Below are positions 35,342 to 43,324 of a DNA stretch of 64,000 nt, piece by piece (positions within the stretch are counted from its first letter, which is position 1; every line of letters starts with the position of its first letter). The position numbers and the translations under genes were made by a program. The DNA comes from Bacillota bacterium. GTDB taxonomy: Bacteria > Bacillota > Clostridia > Peptostreptococcales > Anaerovoracaceae. Below the pieces are notes generated by a model. That model searched no databases and was not told the DNA's origin. It was given only the letters and a program-made list of their open reading frames with translations. Location: NCBI GenBank assembly GCA_019420305.1, contig JAHZHL010000020.1:62001-126000 (forward strand), given 5' to 3'.

Positions 35342-35611
35342 ATGAAACAGAAATTAAATTTTATTTTCTATGGGATCGCTCTGGTTTTTGTTCTGATTCC
35401 CATTGGAATGGAACAGTCGCTCGGAAGACCTATGGGGCAGCCTCAGCAGACACTGATGCTCGCCATCGGTATTTTACTTCTTGCCTGCGGCAAGCTTTTC
35501 ACCATCCGGCAGAAAAGCAGGACGGGCGGCTCCGGCGGCTCTATTTTTACAGACGTGATTATCCTTGCGGCGCTCTGCGCGATGGTAGTCTGGATGCTTA
35601 TAAAATTGTAG
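35342..35611 (+). CDS. Small hydrophobic protein (three predicted helices)
   Basis: Unrecognised 89-residue membrane protein: hydrophobic segments at about 6-22, 37-52 and 70-88, with a Gly/Ser-rich loop (RTGGSGGS) between the second and third. Probably cotranscribed with the VTT protein. Confidence 0.6.
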   Translation: MKQKLNFIFYGIALVFVLIPIGMEQSLGRPMGQPQQTLMLAIGILLLACGKLFTIRQKSRTGGSGGSIFTDVIILAALCAMVVWMLIKL

Positions 35612-35640
35612 ATTCCTTATAATAATTATTACGCCCCGAA

Positions 35641-35718
35641 AGAACAAATGTTTATTTTTCTCTTGACAAAGAATGTCCGTTCGTGTATTATAAAACCATA
35701 GATACGAACAAACGTTCC
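35641..35718 (+). promoter_or_regulatory. SOS promoter with LexA boxes upstream of the LysM gene
   Basis: A sigma-A promoter, TTGACA (35663-35668), 17-bp spacer, TATTAT (35686-35691), is flanked by LexA-type sites. CGAACAAACGTTCC (35705-35718) matches the Gram-positive SOS box CGAACRNRYGTTYC at every position and covers the start-site region. AGAACAAATGTTTA (35641-35654) matches at 12 of 14 positions, just upstream of the -35. A third weak half-match (GAATGTCCGTTC, 35671-35682) lies in the spacer. This is direct sequence evidence for LexA repression of the next gene. Confidence 0.88.
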
Positions 35719-35745
35719 TTACGGTACACAAGGGAGGGATAAACC

Positions 35746-36081
35746 ATGATGGCAACTGCTTATACTTATAAAACCAGGAAAAGATATTATATCAAATCCA
35801 GAGTAAGATTTACCATTTTTATTATTATCGCGTTATTGCTGTCCGTTACTTTAGTTTCTACCATCTTTGGCCTTAATAATGCAGAAGGCTCGACAAAGCA
35901 ACAATATGTTCAGGTAGAGGTACAGCCGGGAGACACGCTATGGCAGATTGCGGATGAGTATATGCCGTCCGATATGGATCCTCGGGAATCCGTTTATCAA
36001 ATCAGTAAATGCAATGATAATCTGTCCGCATCTGAGCTTCATCCGGGACAGGTTTTGAAAATCCCGGTAAATAACCTCTGA
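35746..36081 (+). CDS. YneA-like LysM protein, probable SOS cell-division inhibitor
   Basis: A 111-residue protein with a basic N-terminus, one transmembrane helix (about residues 21-44, FTIFIIIALLLSVTLVSTIFG) and a C-terminal LysM domain (VEVQPGDTLWQIADEYM ... LHPGQVLKIPVNNL). This is the layout of B. subtilis YneA, which blocks division during the SOS response. The LexA-box promoter upstream strongly supports the assignment. YneA is normally divergent from lexA; here lexA is not adjacent. RBS AGGGAGGGAT. Confidence 0.85.
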   Translation: MMATAYTYKTRKRYYIKSRVRFTIFIIIALLLSVTLVSTIFGLNNAEGSTKQQYVQVEVQPGDTLWQIADEYMPSDMDPRESVYQISKCNDNLSASELHPGQVLKIPVNNL

Positions 36082-36135
36082 TCGTTTAACTGCAAATTAT
36101 TTCCCTAAACCAATATTATATGATACAACGAACAG

Positions 36136-36190
36136 AAAAGACGTCCATAAGCCTGATATCATGTTCCTCAGCTTAAGGACGTCTTTTCTT
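36136..36190 (+). terminator. Terminator after the LysM gene
   Basis: AAAAGACGTCC (36136-36146) pairs with GGACGTCTTTT (36177-36187), with an inner TAAGC/GCTTA pairing, followed by CTTA. The U-run is part of the arm; it should work for + transcripts, and its A-run makes it partly bidirectional. Confidence 0.8.
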
Positions 36191-36224
36191 ATGCGGAAAA
36201 ATGTTTTTCCTGATGATCCTTATT

Positions 36225-36258
36225 AACTATTCCGAAAATCTTTATTTTCGGAATAGTT
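36225..36258. repeat. 14-bp perfect inverted repeat at the 3' end of the lipoprotein genes
   Basis: AACTATTCCGAAAA (36225-36238) and TTTTCGGAATAGTT (36245-36258) flank a 6-nt loop. It lies between the LysM terminator and the stop of the convergent lipoprotein gene. No U-run follows on either strand, so it may be a terminator ending within the arm or a stability hairpin. Confidence 0.65.
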
Positions 36259-36267
36259 GCCTATGGA

Positions 36268-36666
36268 TCATTCTTTTTTCTCAAACTCCAGTGTAGCGCC
36301 TCCCTGTTCAACGCTCAGGGTGCTGTCCTTTAATTCAAACGTTAATTCCGCGCTGGAATCATCGGTTACAACATAAGCTTCATCCTGCAGCTTCCATTCA
36401 CCCTGACCCTGTGTACCCATCATATCCGCCTCTACAGTATTGTCGCCATTAAAGGTAATTGTCGGAACTTCATCCGTATTGGTTGTTTCCAGGAACTGCT
36501 CAATGGTCATTTCCTGTCCCAGCGCGCTGACTCCGCTCATTTCCCAGGTTCCTACAACCGGATCATCGCTGGAATCGCCGCACGCGGATAACAGAGCCGC
36601 GCTGCCAATCAGCATAACAGATAAAACAATGCCTGCCAGACGTTTCATAGTTCTTTTCATATCCAT
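36268..36666 (-). CDS. Small lipoprotein, paralogue 1
   Basis: A 132-residue lipoprotein with signal and lipobox LLSAC (Cys at about residue 29), a Ser/Asp spacer, then a compact beta-rich domain beginning VVGTWEM, with TITFNGDNTVEADM and EGEWKL-like strands. It resembles the upstream neighbour over its whole length (GTWEM, a VPxxxF strand, a G-GxW strand, an xDSxLxxEQ strand), so the two are tandem paralogues. The fold suggests a lipocalin-like barrel; function unknown. Confidence 0.75.
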   Translation of the reverse strand: MDMKRTMKRLAGIVLSVMLIGSAALLSACGDSSDDPVVGTWEMSGVSALGQEMTIEQFLETTNTDEVPTITFNGDNTVEADMMGTQGQGEWKLQDEAYVVTDDSSAELTFELKDSTLSVEQGGATLEFEKKE

Positions 36667-36687
36667 TTCCTTCCTCTTAATTGATTC

Positions 36688-37092
36688 TTATTGACGCTGG
36701 TATGTCAATGTGTATCCATCCTGCTCCATTGTAAGGACAGAGTCCTTCATATCAATGGATTGCGTCTGTTCTTCCCCATCCCTTCGGTAAGTGAGCGAAT
36801 AACTGCCGTTTTTTTCCGTCCATGTTCCGCTGCCGGAATGTCCGTCAACCTCAAGGGTTACACTTCCATCCGTTTCAAAACCAAGTACAGGTACCTTCTG
36901 TACGTCGGCAGACTTTCTGTAATCCTCCGCGCTCATCTGACTGGCCCCTGTTGAAATTTCTGTCATTTCCCATGTGCCTGCTATCGCGTTGTTTCCGCCT
37001 GTCTGCTGCTCACTGCCGCAAGCGGCAAGCAGCAGACAACCCAGAACAAGAACACAAAAGCAGCTCATGCGGTTACGGATCTTTCTCTTCAT
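36688..37092 (-). CDS. Small lipoprotein, paralogue 2
   Basis: A 134-residue lipoprotein, lipobox LLAAC, followed by a Gly/Asn-rich spacer and the same domain as its neighbour: IAGTWEM, VPVLGFETDGSVTLEV, SGTWTEKNGSYSLT and MKDSVLTMEQDGYTLTY. It lies 21 bp upstream of paralogue 1 and 31 bp downstream of the thioesterase, probably one transcript. Function unknown. Confidence 0.75.
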   Translation of the reverse strand: MKRKIRNRMSCFCVLVLGCLLLAACGSEQQTGGNNAIAGTWEMTEISTGASQMSAEDYRKSADVQKVPVLGFETDGSVTLEVDGHSGSGTWTEKNGSYSLTYRRDGEEQTQSIDMKDSVLTMEQDGYTLTYQRQ

Positions 37093-37123
37093 TCTCCGTG
37101 TTCCTCGTTTCTCTATTTACTGC

Positions 37124-37570
37124 TTAATTATTTCTCAGCGCTCTTTTTTTCTGAACTTCTTCATAAAGACGTTTTTCGTCTTCCGTTTCCGGCGTATATT
37201 CCGGAACACTCTGCGGTCTTCCGTTCTTTCCCATACATACCATAGTAAAGTAAGCGGACAGTGCCTTCTGCGGACCGCTGTGCGAAACAAGATCTTCCGC
37301 TTCTACGTTTACCAGGACTTCCATAGAAGTTTTTCCCACATATACAATCGATGCGGTACAGGTTACAAGCGCTCCCACAAAAATCGGCAGGTGAAATTCC
37401 AGTTCATCCACTCTGGCTGTAACACAGTTTCCCTTCGCATAGCTTATCGCTACCGCTCCGGCTGCCGAGTCCATAAGCTTCATGATTTCCCCGCCGTGCA
37501 CATTGCCGGCTACATTCGCCTGATTGGGCAGCATGACCTGGCTTAATACAATCTGATTTCTGATATTCAT
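37124..37570 (-). CDS. Acyl-CoA thioesterase (hotdog fold)
   Basis: A 148-residue single-hotdog thioesterase of the YciA/BACH type, predicted to hydrolyse acyl-CoA. Signature: NVHGGEIMKLMDSAAGAVA, with the catalytic Asp, and VDELEFHLPIFVGALVTC and VNVEAEDL strands. RBS AGGAGGCAAAA upstream of the ATG. The C-terminal helix (ETEDEKRLYEEVQKKRA) is typical. Confidence 0.9.
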   Translation of the reverse strand: MNIRNQIVLSQVMLPNQANVAGNVHGGEIMKLMDSAAGAVAISYAKGNCVTARVDELEFHLPIFVGALVTCTASIVYVGKTSMEVLVNVEAEDLVSHSGPQKALSAYFTMVCMGKNGRPQSVPEYTPETEDEKRLYEEVQKKRALRNN

Positions 37571-37626
37571 TTTTGCCTCCTGTTTTCTTTCATAAATATC
37601 ACGTTAACAATCTTTCCTATAAGGAA

Positions 37627-38070
37627 TTACAGACAAGGTGTCTGCTGTGTATCCAGAAAACTCTGCAGAATCAACACAGCAGCCTGTTTGTCGATCACCT
37701 TTTTTCGTTTGTCTCTGCTGACATCCCCCTGAATCAGAACCTTTTCCGCCATAACCGTTGTCAAGCGTTCATCCTGATAGACGATTTTTACATCGCTCAT
37801 GCCGGAGCTTTTGAATTTGTTTTCCAGCATATTTCTGAATTCGTAAACCTTCTCGGTCTGAATGCTGTCGGTTCCGTCCAGCTTTTTCGGAAGACCGATT
37901 ACAACGGTATCGCAGTTATACTCCTTTACCAGTTCCATAACTTTTCCCGTATCTTTACGGATTCCGACCCGCTGAATGGTTGTAATTCCCTGCGCGGTAA
38001 TCAGCAGAGGGTCACTGACCGCGACACCGATTGTTTTATCCCCTACATCGAGGGCCATTTTCTTTTGCAT
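37627..38070 (-). CDS. ruvX: Putative Holliday junction resolvase/rRNA maturation nuclease RuvX (YqgF)
   Basis: RNase H-like fold protein of 147 residues. Motifs: MALDVGDKTIGVAVSDP with the first Asp, VIGLPKKLDG, YQDERLTTVMAE with Asp-Glu, and DKQAAVLILQSFLD with the last Asp. The start at 38070 has AAGGGAG 5 bp upstream; longer versions in the same frame run into the upstream hairpin and are unlikely. Third gene of the conserved alaS-ireB-ruvX cluster, but preceded here by a terminator-like hairpin. Confidence 0.93.
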   Translation of the reverse strand: MQKKMALDVGDKTIGVAVSDPLLITAQGITTIQRVGIRKDTGKVMELVKEYNCDTVVIGLPKKLDGTDSIQTEKVYEFRNMLENKFKSSGMSDVKIVYQDERLTTVMAEKVLIQGDVSRDKRKKVIDKQAAVLILQSFLDTQQTPCL

Positions 38071-38123
38071 AAAACTCCCTTCCCTGCCTTCGGGAGCACG
38101 GCTTTGCGCGGTATCCCCCATGG

Positions 38124-38158
38124 CAGAAAAATAGCGGACCTGAAAACACATGGTCCGC
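38124..38158 (-). terminator. Terminator/attenuator between ireB and ruvX
   Basis: On the minus strand GCGGACC and GGTCCGC form a 7-bp stem around an 11-nt loop, followed by TATTTTTC. It should stop or reduce ireB read-through into ruvX. Confidence 0.75.
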
Positions 38159-38180
38159 CCTTCTTTCATTCTTCCTTTGT

Positions 38181-38429
38181 TTATTTGTGAAGATAGGACT
38201 TGATCAGTTCCTCCACCAGGTCGTCGCGTTCAATGCGGCCGATAATATTTCTCGCATTGTTATGACTGGTAATATAGGAAGGGTCGCCTGACAGAATATA
38301 GCCAACCAGCTGATCAATCGCATTGTATCCCCGCTCTTCCAGCGCATCGTATACGATGGTCAGAATCTCTTCAATTGTGCGTTGTTCCAATTTATCCAGA
38401 TTATCGTACATTCTTGTCTGTCTGTCCAT
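38181..38429 (-). CDS. ireB: IreB-family regulatory protein (UPF0297)
   Basis: An 82-residue protein; in Enterococcus IreB is a substrate of the PASTA kinase IreK and affects cephalosporin tolerance. Recognised by the start [16 protein letters not shown] and the middle [25 protein letters not shown] 38429 has AGGGAGGT upstream. The alaS-ireB-ruvX order is conserved through Firmicutes. Confidence 0.94.
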   Translation of the reverse strand: MDRQTRMYDNLDKLEQRTIEEILTIVYDALEERGYNAIDQLVGYILSGDPSYITSHNNARNIIGRIERDDLVEELIKSYLHK

Positions 38430-38540
38430 GTATGTACCTCCCTTACTATCTGTCTTCTTCTTGATTATAACACTTCTGTACAATGAAGCACAAGAACTTT
38501 TGCGGAAATTTACAAAGTCTTAATGTTTTTTACCTGTTCT

Positions 38541-41168
38541 TTACAGTAAGGTCTCCGCCATCGCAAACGCATCTTCAATTTTTGACGGATCTTTTGCGCC
38601 GGCCTGCGCCATATCCGCCTTTCCGCCGCCGCCGCCGCCGGCTGCCGCGGCAATCTGCTTGATCATTTTTCCCGCATGGTAGCCCTTCTCCAGAAGGTCG
38701 TCAGTAAGAGACACCAGGAACGTCACTTTCTGTCCATTCTGCGCGGCAAAGACCATTGCCGTATTCTTATGCTCTTTTTTCACGTCATCGGAAAGGGTCC
38801 GCAGATCATCAATGCTGTAATCCGGGAACAGGCGTGTCAGAAGCGTAACGCCGTTAATGGTTTTTGCCTCGTTAAACATCTGAGCCATTGCGCTTCCGAT
38901 GGCGTTTTTCTTGAATTCATCCAGCTCTTTTTTCAGCGTTCTGACTTCTTCGGCCAGAGCGGCGGCTCTGTTCGCGAGCCCGTCCCTGTTTGTTTTCAGG
39001 GTTTCCGCGGCATCGGAGAGAACGGCTTCGCTCTCCTGCAGTTTCTTTAACACGCCCGCGCCGGTAACCGCTTCGATTCTCCGGATTCCGGAAGCGACTC
39101 CGGATTCGGATACCAGTTTGAACGCTCCGATCTGCCCGCTGTTCGCAACGTGTGTTCCGCCGCAGAGTTCTTTGCTGTAGTCTCCGATGGAAACAACACG
39201 GACTGTATCTCCATATTTATCGCCAAACAGGCCGATAGCGCCTTCTTTTTCCGCTTCCGCGATCGCCATCTCCCTGGTGGAAACATCCAGGAAACGCGCA
39301 ATCGCCTCGTTCACGTGTTCTTCAACGTTCGCGGTTTCTTCCCGGGTCATGGCTTCAAAATGGGTAAAGTCAAACCGCAGAGAATCCGCTGTAACGCTGG
39401 ATCCCGCCTGCTGGACATGATCTCCCAGAACCTCCCGCAGCGCTTTATGGAGAAGATGGGTCGCTGTATGATTGCGTGCCGTATGATTGCGGTTTTGCGC
39501 GTCAACCTGGCAGGTCACTGTATCTTCCGGGCGCAGAACACCCGACAGTGCCTTCACCTTATGGGCGAAAACACCCTGCATTTTGGAAACTTCCTGAACT
39601 TCCCCCTCAAAGGAACCGCATGTAATGCGCCCGATGTCTGAGGCCTGCCCGCCGCTTTCCGCATAAAAAGGCGTTCTGTCCAGCACAACCATGCAGGAAT
39701 CTCCTTCCTTCAGCTCGCTGACAGGCGTATTTCCCGCAAACATCACCGATACCGCCGCGGTATCGGTCAGATGTTCATATCCGGTAAAGATCGTATTTTC
39801 CCCAAGCTCAAGTTCTGAGGAAGCATCCTCCCATCCGGCATCTTCCTTTGATTTCTGGGCAGCTCTCGCAAGCTCCTTCTGATGCTCCATATGTGTGCGG
39901 AAGCCTTCCACATCCGCTTCACATCCCTGCTCCTGCAGGATTTCCTGTGTCAGTTCCAGCGGGAAGCCGTAGGTGTCATGCAGCTTGAACACTTTTTCTC
40001 CGTCCAGCAGTGTCTTGTTCTCCGCTTTCATCTGTGACACATATTCTTCGATAATCGTCATGCCCTGATCGATGGTACTGCTGAATTTGCTTTCTTCAAT
40101 CGCAATGATCTTCTGAATATATTCCCGCTTTTCCTCCAGCTCCGGATAAGCGTTTTTCGAAATTTCGATGACTCTCGTACAGAGTTCTGATAAAAACGCG
40201 CCCTGAATGCCCAGGATTCTTCCATGTCTCGCGGCTCTTCTCAGAAGACGGCGGAGCACGTATCCCCTGCCCTCATTGCTCGGAAGAACTCCGTCCGCGA
40301 TCAGGAAGGTCATGGAGCGCAGATGATCGGTTATAATCCGGATCGAAACATCCGTATCCGCCTTGCCGTTTTCATAGGTGACTCCTGCCCGTTCCACAAC
40401 ACTGTCCAGCACATAGCGAACCGTGTCGATATCAAAAATGGAGTCCACCCCCTGCATAATTGTCGCGATCCGTTCCAGTCCCATTCCCGTATCAATATTC
40501 GGATGGGCCAGATCGCTGTAATTGCCGTTTTCATCTTTTGAGAACTGTGTGAATACATGGTTCCAGAACTCAATATAGCGATCGCATTCGCAACCCGGCT
40601 TGCAGTCCTCTTTTCCGCATCCGTATTCTTCTCCGCGGTCAAAATAAATTTCCGAACATGGACCGCACGGACCGGTTCCGATTTCCCAGAAATTATCATC
40701 TTTTCCAAGGCGGACGATCCGTTCCTCCGGAAAACCGACAACGTTTTTCCAGATGTCATACGCTTCATCATCTTCTTCGTATACCGATACCCATAGCTTG
40801 TCCGCCGGCAGCTTCAGAACGTCTGTCATCAGCTCCCAGCCCCAGGTGATGGATTCTTTTTTGAAATAATCCCCAAAGGAAAAGCTTCCCAGCATTTCAA
40901 AGAAAGTACCGTGCCGCGAAGTATAACCCACATTTTCGATATCGCCGGTGCGGATGCACTTCTGGCAAGTGGTCATTCTTTTTGCCGGAGGGGTCTCAAG
41001 CCCTGCGAAATACGGCTTTAGAGGCGCCATTCCGGAATTTATCAGTAATAAACTCTTATCCTTTTCCGGAATAAGAGAAAAGCTCTTTCTTTTATAGTGA
41101 CCTTTTGATTCGTAAAAGTCCTGGAACGCTTTCCGAATCTCATTCAGCCCCATTTTTTCCATAGTCAA
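38541..41168 (-). CDS. alaS: Alanyl-tRNA synthetase
   Basis: Class II synthetase of 875 residues with the C-terminal editing and oligomerisation parts. Seen: the catalytic start (FLIADGVLPSNEGRGYVLRRLLRRAARHG downstream of motif 2), editing-domain zinc ligands HTATHLLH and CGGTHVANSGQIG, a coiled coil, and the Gly-rich GGGGGGKADMAQAG C-terminal segment. A sigma-A promoter is 32 bp upstream; there is no room for a T-box leader. RBS GGGAGGAT. Confidence 0.98.
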   Translation of the reverse strand: MTMEKMGLNEIRKAFQDFYESKGHYKRKSFSLIPEKDKSLLLINSGMAPLKPYFAGLETPPAKRMTTCQKCIRTGDIENVGYTSRHGTFFEMLGSFSFGDYFKKESITWGWELMTDVLKLPADKLWVSVYEEDDEAYDIWKNVVGFPEERIVRLGKDDNFWEIGTGPCGPCSEIYFDRGEEYGCGKEDCKPGCECDRYIEFWNHVFTQFSKDENGNYSDLAHPNIDTGMGLERIATIMQGVDSIFDIDTVRYVLDSVVERAGVTYENGKADTDVSIRIITDHLRSMTFLIADGVLPSNEGRGYVLRRLLRRAARHGRILGIQGAFLSELCTRVIEISKNAYPELEEKREYIQKIIAIEESKFSSTIDQGMTIIEEYVSQMKAENKTLLDGEKVFKLHDTYGFPLELTQEILQEQGCEADVEGFRTHMEHQKELARAAQKSKEDAGWEDASSELELGENTIFTGYEHLTDTAAVSVMFAGNTPVSELKEGDSCMVVLDRTPFYAESGGQASDIGRITCGSFEGEVQEVSKMQGVFAHKVKALSGVLRPEDTVTCQVDAQNRNHTARNHTATHLLHKALREVLGDHVQQAGSSVTADSLRFDFTHFEAMTREETANVEEHVNEAIARFLDVSTREMAIAEAEKEGAIGLFGDKYGDTVRVVSIGDYSKELCGGTHVANSGQIGAFKLVSESGVASGIRRIEAVTGAGVLKKLQESEAVLSDAAETLKTNRDGLANRAAALAEEVRTLKKELDEFKKNAIGSAMAQMFNEAKTINGVTLLTRLFPDYSIDDLRTLSDDVKKEHKNTAMVFAAQNGQKVTFLVSLTDDLLEKGYHAGKMIKQIAAAAGGGGGGKADMAQAGAKDPSKIEDAFAMAETLL

Positions 41169-41199
41169 TATCCTCCCACTGGTAAAACAATTAATCCAT

Positions 41200-41228
41200 A
41201 TTATAGTCTATTTTCCGCGCTTTTTCAA
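41200..41228 (-). promoter_or_regulatory. Promoter of alaS
   Basis: Minus-strand TTGAAA (41228-41223), 17-bp spacer and TATAAT (41205-41200). The -35 overlaps the stop codon of the upstream nitroreductase gene. The leader to the ATG is about 25 nt, excluding a long regulatory RNA. Confidence 0.85.
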
Positions 41229-41734
41229 TATATGTAGGATACCTTTTCCGGTTCGAAGTATCCTCTCGGCTGTGGCTGCTGATCCGGGACGCCGAGGGCG
41301 ATCACGGCATAAGGAATACTGGTGATTCCCAGAAGCTGCTGCGCCTTTTCCACTCGATGCTGAATGGGGTACATGCCGCACCAGCATGTGCCGTAACCCA
41401 GTTCCAGCGCCTGCAGGAGAATATTTTCCGCCGCGGCTCCGCAGTCCTGAGGCCAGAACCCGCTGCAGATGCCGCTCTGAAGTTCCGGTCTCGCGCTGAT
41501 GAGAATCGCGGCCGAAGCGGTTTTCAGCATGCGGGAATAAGGATTGATCTCCGCCAGTTTTTCCATGATTCCGCGGTTTTTAATCACGATAAACTCCCAT
41601 GGCCGTGTATTGCCCGCGCTGGGAGCCATCATAGCGGCTTCCAGAATCAGTTCCAGATGTTCCTGCGGGATATCGGCTCCCTTTTTATATTTTCTTATGC
41701 TCCGTCTTGAGCGGATTGCTTCTGTTACGTTCAT
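41225..41734 (-). CDS. Nitroreductase-family FMN protein
   Basis: A 169-residue oxygen-insensitive nitroreductase-like flavoprotein. FMN-binding blocks: AIRSRRSIRKYKKGADIPQEHLE (split), AAMMAPSAGNTRPWEFIVI, and LQALELGYGTCWCGMYP. Physiological substrate unknown. It lies upstream of alaS on the same strand but alaS has its own promoter. Confidence 0.9.
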   Translation of the reverse strand: MNVTEAIRSRRSIRKYKKGADIPQEHLELILEAAMMAPSAGNTRPWEFIVIKNRGIMEKLAEINPYSRMLKTASAAILISARPELQSGICSGFWPQDCGAAAENILLQALELGYGTCWCGMYPIQHRVEKAQQLLGITSIPYAVIALGVPDQQPQPRGYFEPEKVSYIY

Positions 41735-41809
41735 AATCTTCCTCTGTCTCCTCCTTTTCCTTCTGTTTAACAGCTTATTATATCACGGCGTCTTTGCTCT
41801 TGTAAACAC

Positions 41810-41852
41810 AGAGAAAAGCCGCCGCCCGTAAATTTCCCCGGCAGCAGCTTTT
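41810..41852 (-). terminator. Terminator after the two small genes
   Basis: On the minus strand AAAAGCTGCTGCC pairs with GGCGGCGGCTTTT (two G-U pairs), followed by CTCTG. The position just after the 43-residue gene fits its termination. Confidence 0.7.
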
Positions 41853-41867
41853 CGATCCCGGCAGATG

Positions 41868-41999
41868 CTACAGTTTTCTGCCCAGCTGTCTGACAATCCC
41901 GTTGTCATCATTCAGATCTTCTCTGGTCATACCCAGAATCTTCATATCCTGCATGCGATCCCAGAGTTTGTCTTTTTCCATATCCTCTAAAATGCCCAT
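41868..41999 (-). CDS. Small acidic protein
   Basis: A 43-residue frame, MGILEDMEKDKLWDRMQDMK followed by ILGMTREDLNDDNGIVRQLG and RKL. The ribosome site GGAGGACATGTAA lies inside the end of the upstream small gene. Amphipathic, mostly helical. I recognise no family. Coding is supported by the good ribosome site and tight spacing. Confidence 0.55.
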   Translation of the reverse strand: MGILEDMEKDKLWDRMQDMKILGMTREDLNDDNGIVRQLGRKL

Positions 42000-42170
42000 T
42001 TACATGTCCTCCGTTATCCGATCCGCGATATCTTTCAAATCATCCACCGTATGCCGCAGTCCCTTCTGGATCTGTTTCTGATCCCTCGGGGACATAAACG
42101 AATACGCGCACATGCCTACAATCGCTCCGGCAATTCCCGCTCCGATCGCCGTATTGCATACTTTTCCCAT
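42000..42170 (-). CDS. Small single-helix membrane protein (YtxH-like layout)
   Basis: A 56-residue protein: glycine-rich helix (AIGAGIAGAIVGMCAYSFM, residues 8-26) then an amphipathic tail (DQKQIQKGLRHTVDDLKDIA). This is the layout of YtxH/DUF-type small envelope proteins. RBS AAAGGAGGAGAAA is very strong. It abuts the next small gene. Confidence 0.65.
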   Translation of the reverse strand: MGKVCNTAIGAGIAGAIVGMCAYSFMSPRDQKQIQKGLRHTVDDLKDIADRITEDM

Positions 42171-42275
42171 TTTTCTCCTCCTTTGCTTTTGTTCTTGAAC
42201 CTAGTATTCCCGAACCAAAGCAGACTTTATGCTGGCAATTGCTTGCTGGATTTCCGAAAATTTAAGGAATCCGCC

Positions 42276-42304
42276 TTGAATCCCCGCCAATGCTGTGGTA
42301 TAAC
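42276..42304 (+). promoter_or_regulatory. Promoter of the aldo-keto reductase gene
   Basis: TTGAAT (42276-42281), 17-bp spacer, TATAAC (42299-42304), giving a leader of about 32 nt to the ATG at 42344. Confidence 0.7.
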
Positions 42305-42343
42305 TTGAACAGGAAATCGTTAACATTTTTTTGAGAGGTTGTT

Positions 42344-43300
42344 ATGAAAAAAAAGAAACTTGGAAATACAGGGATTGAAGTCAGTGAGTTTGGATTTGGC
42401 GTTATGACCATTGGAAGTTCTCAGCTGGATCTCCCCCTTGAAGAAGGCGCAGAACTGATTCGCTATGGGCTGGAAAAGGGCATCAATTTTCTGGATACTG
42501 CCCAGTACTATGAAACCTATCCTTATATACGGAAAGCGCTGGAAGGCACGGATTTTCATCCGGTTATCTGCTCAAAATGTCTGGACGCTTCCTACAGCCA
42601 GATGCGGGAGGCGATTTCAGAGGCGCTGCGGGAACTCGCGCTTGAGCAGATTGATATCTTTCTGCTCCATGAAGTTCGAAGCGATCCTGACTGGGAAACG
42701 CGGGCAGGCGCCTGGCGCTGTCTGCGGGACGCGAAAAAAGAAGGACTTGTAAAAGCCATCGGCGTGTCTACCCATCATGTGGATGTCGCGCGACGGATTG
42801 CGGAAACCCCGGAAGCAGACGTACTCTTTCCTCTGATCAACTTTCAGAGTCTGGGAATCCGAAAGGAAGACGGTCCCGGCACAAAAGAAGAAATGGCCGA
42901 GGCAATCCGAACCTGCTCGGAAGCGGGAAAAGGTGTGTTTGCCATGAAAGCCTTTGGCGGAGGAAACCTGACAGGTTCTTATACCGAAGCTCTCGACTAT
43001 GTTCGTAGTCTTCCCGGAATTGATTCTGTTATGATTGGATTCGGAAAAAAAGAAGAATTGGATCGCATTGCGGAGTACGCGGACGGCACACTGCCCGCGG
43101 ATTATCGCCCGGATCTCTCTGAAAAGAGAATCCGCATCGATCAGGGCGACTGTGAAGGCTGCGGAGCCTGCAGGGAACGCTGCCCCAACCACGCTATTTT
43201 CTGGAATGAAAACGGTCTGGCAGAAGTCGATCCATCTATCTGCCTTACCTGCGGATATTGCGCGCCGGTATGTCCGGTAAGAGCGATTATTCTCCTTTAG
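42344..43300 (+). CDS. Aldo/keto reductase with C-terminal 2x[4Fe-4S] ferredoxin domain
   Basis: A 318-residue fusion. Residues 1-260 are a shortened AKR barrel: LGNTGIEVSEFGFGVMTIG, FLDTAQYYETY (Asp and Tyr of the tetrad), ICSKCLDAS (Lys), LLHEVRSDPDW (His). Residues about 265-318 hold two ferredoxin clusters: CEGCGACRERCP and CLTCGYCAPVCP. Such fusions are common in Clostridia and presumably pass electrons between the clusters and NAD(P)H; the substrate is unknown. Convergent with mnmA. RBS GAGAGGTTGTT. Confidence 0.92.
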   Translation: MKKKKLGNTGIEVSEFGFGVMTIGSSQLDLPLEEGAELIRYGLEKGINFLDTAQYYETYPYIRKALEGTDFHPVICSKCLDASYSQMREAISEALRELALEQIDIFLLHEVRSDPDWETRAGAWRCLRDAKKEGLVKAIGVSTHHVDVARRIAETPEADVLFPLINFQSLGIRKEDGPGTKEEMAEAIRTCSEAGKGVFAMKAFGGGNLTGSYTEALDYVRSLPGIDSVMIGFGKKEELDRIAEYADGTLPADYRPDLSEKRIRIDQGDCEGCGACRERCPNHAIFWNENGLAEVDPSICLTCGYCAPVCPVRAIILL

Positions 43301-43324
43301 TTTACATAATAATTTTATTAAAAA

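Noticed and set aside
41169..41222. T-box leader of alaS
   Set aside because: The promoter leaves only about 25 nt before the ATG, too short for a T-box.
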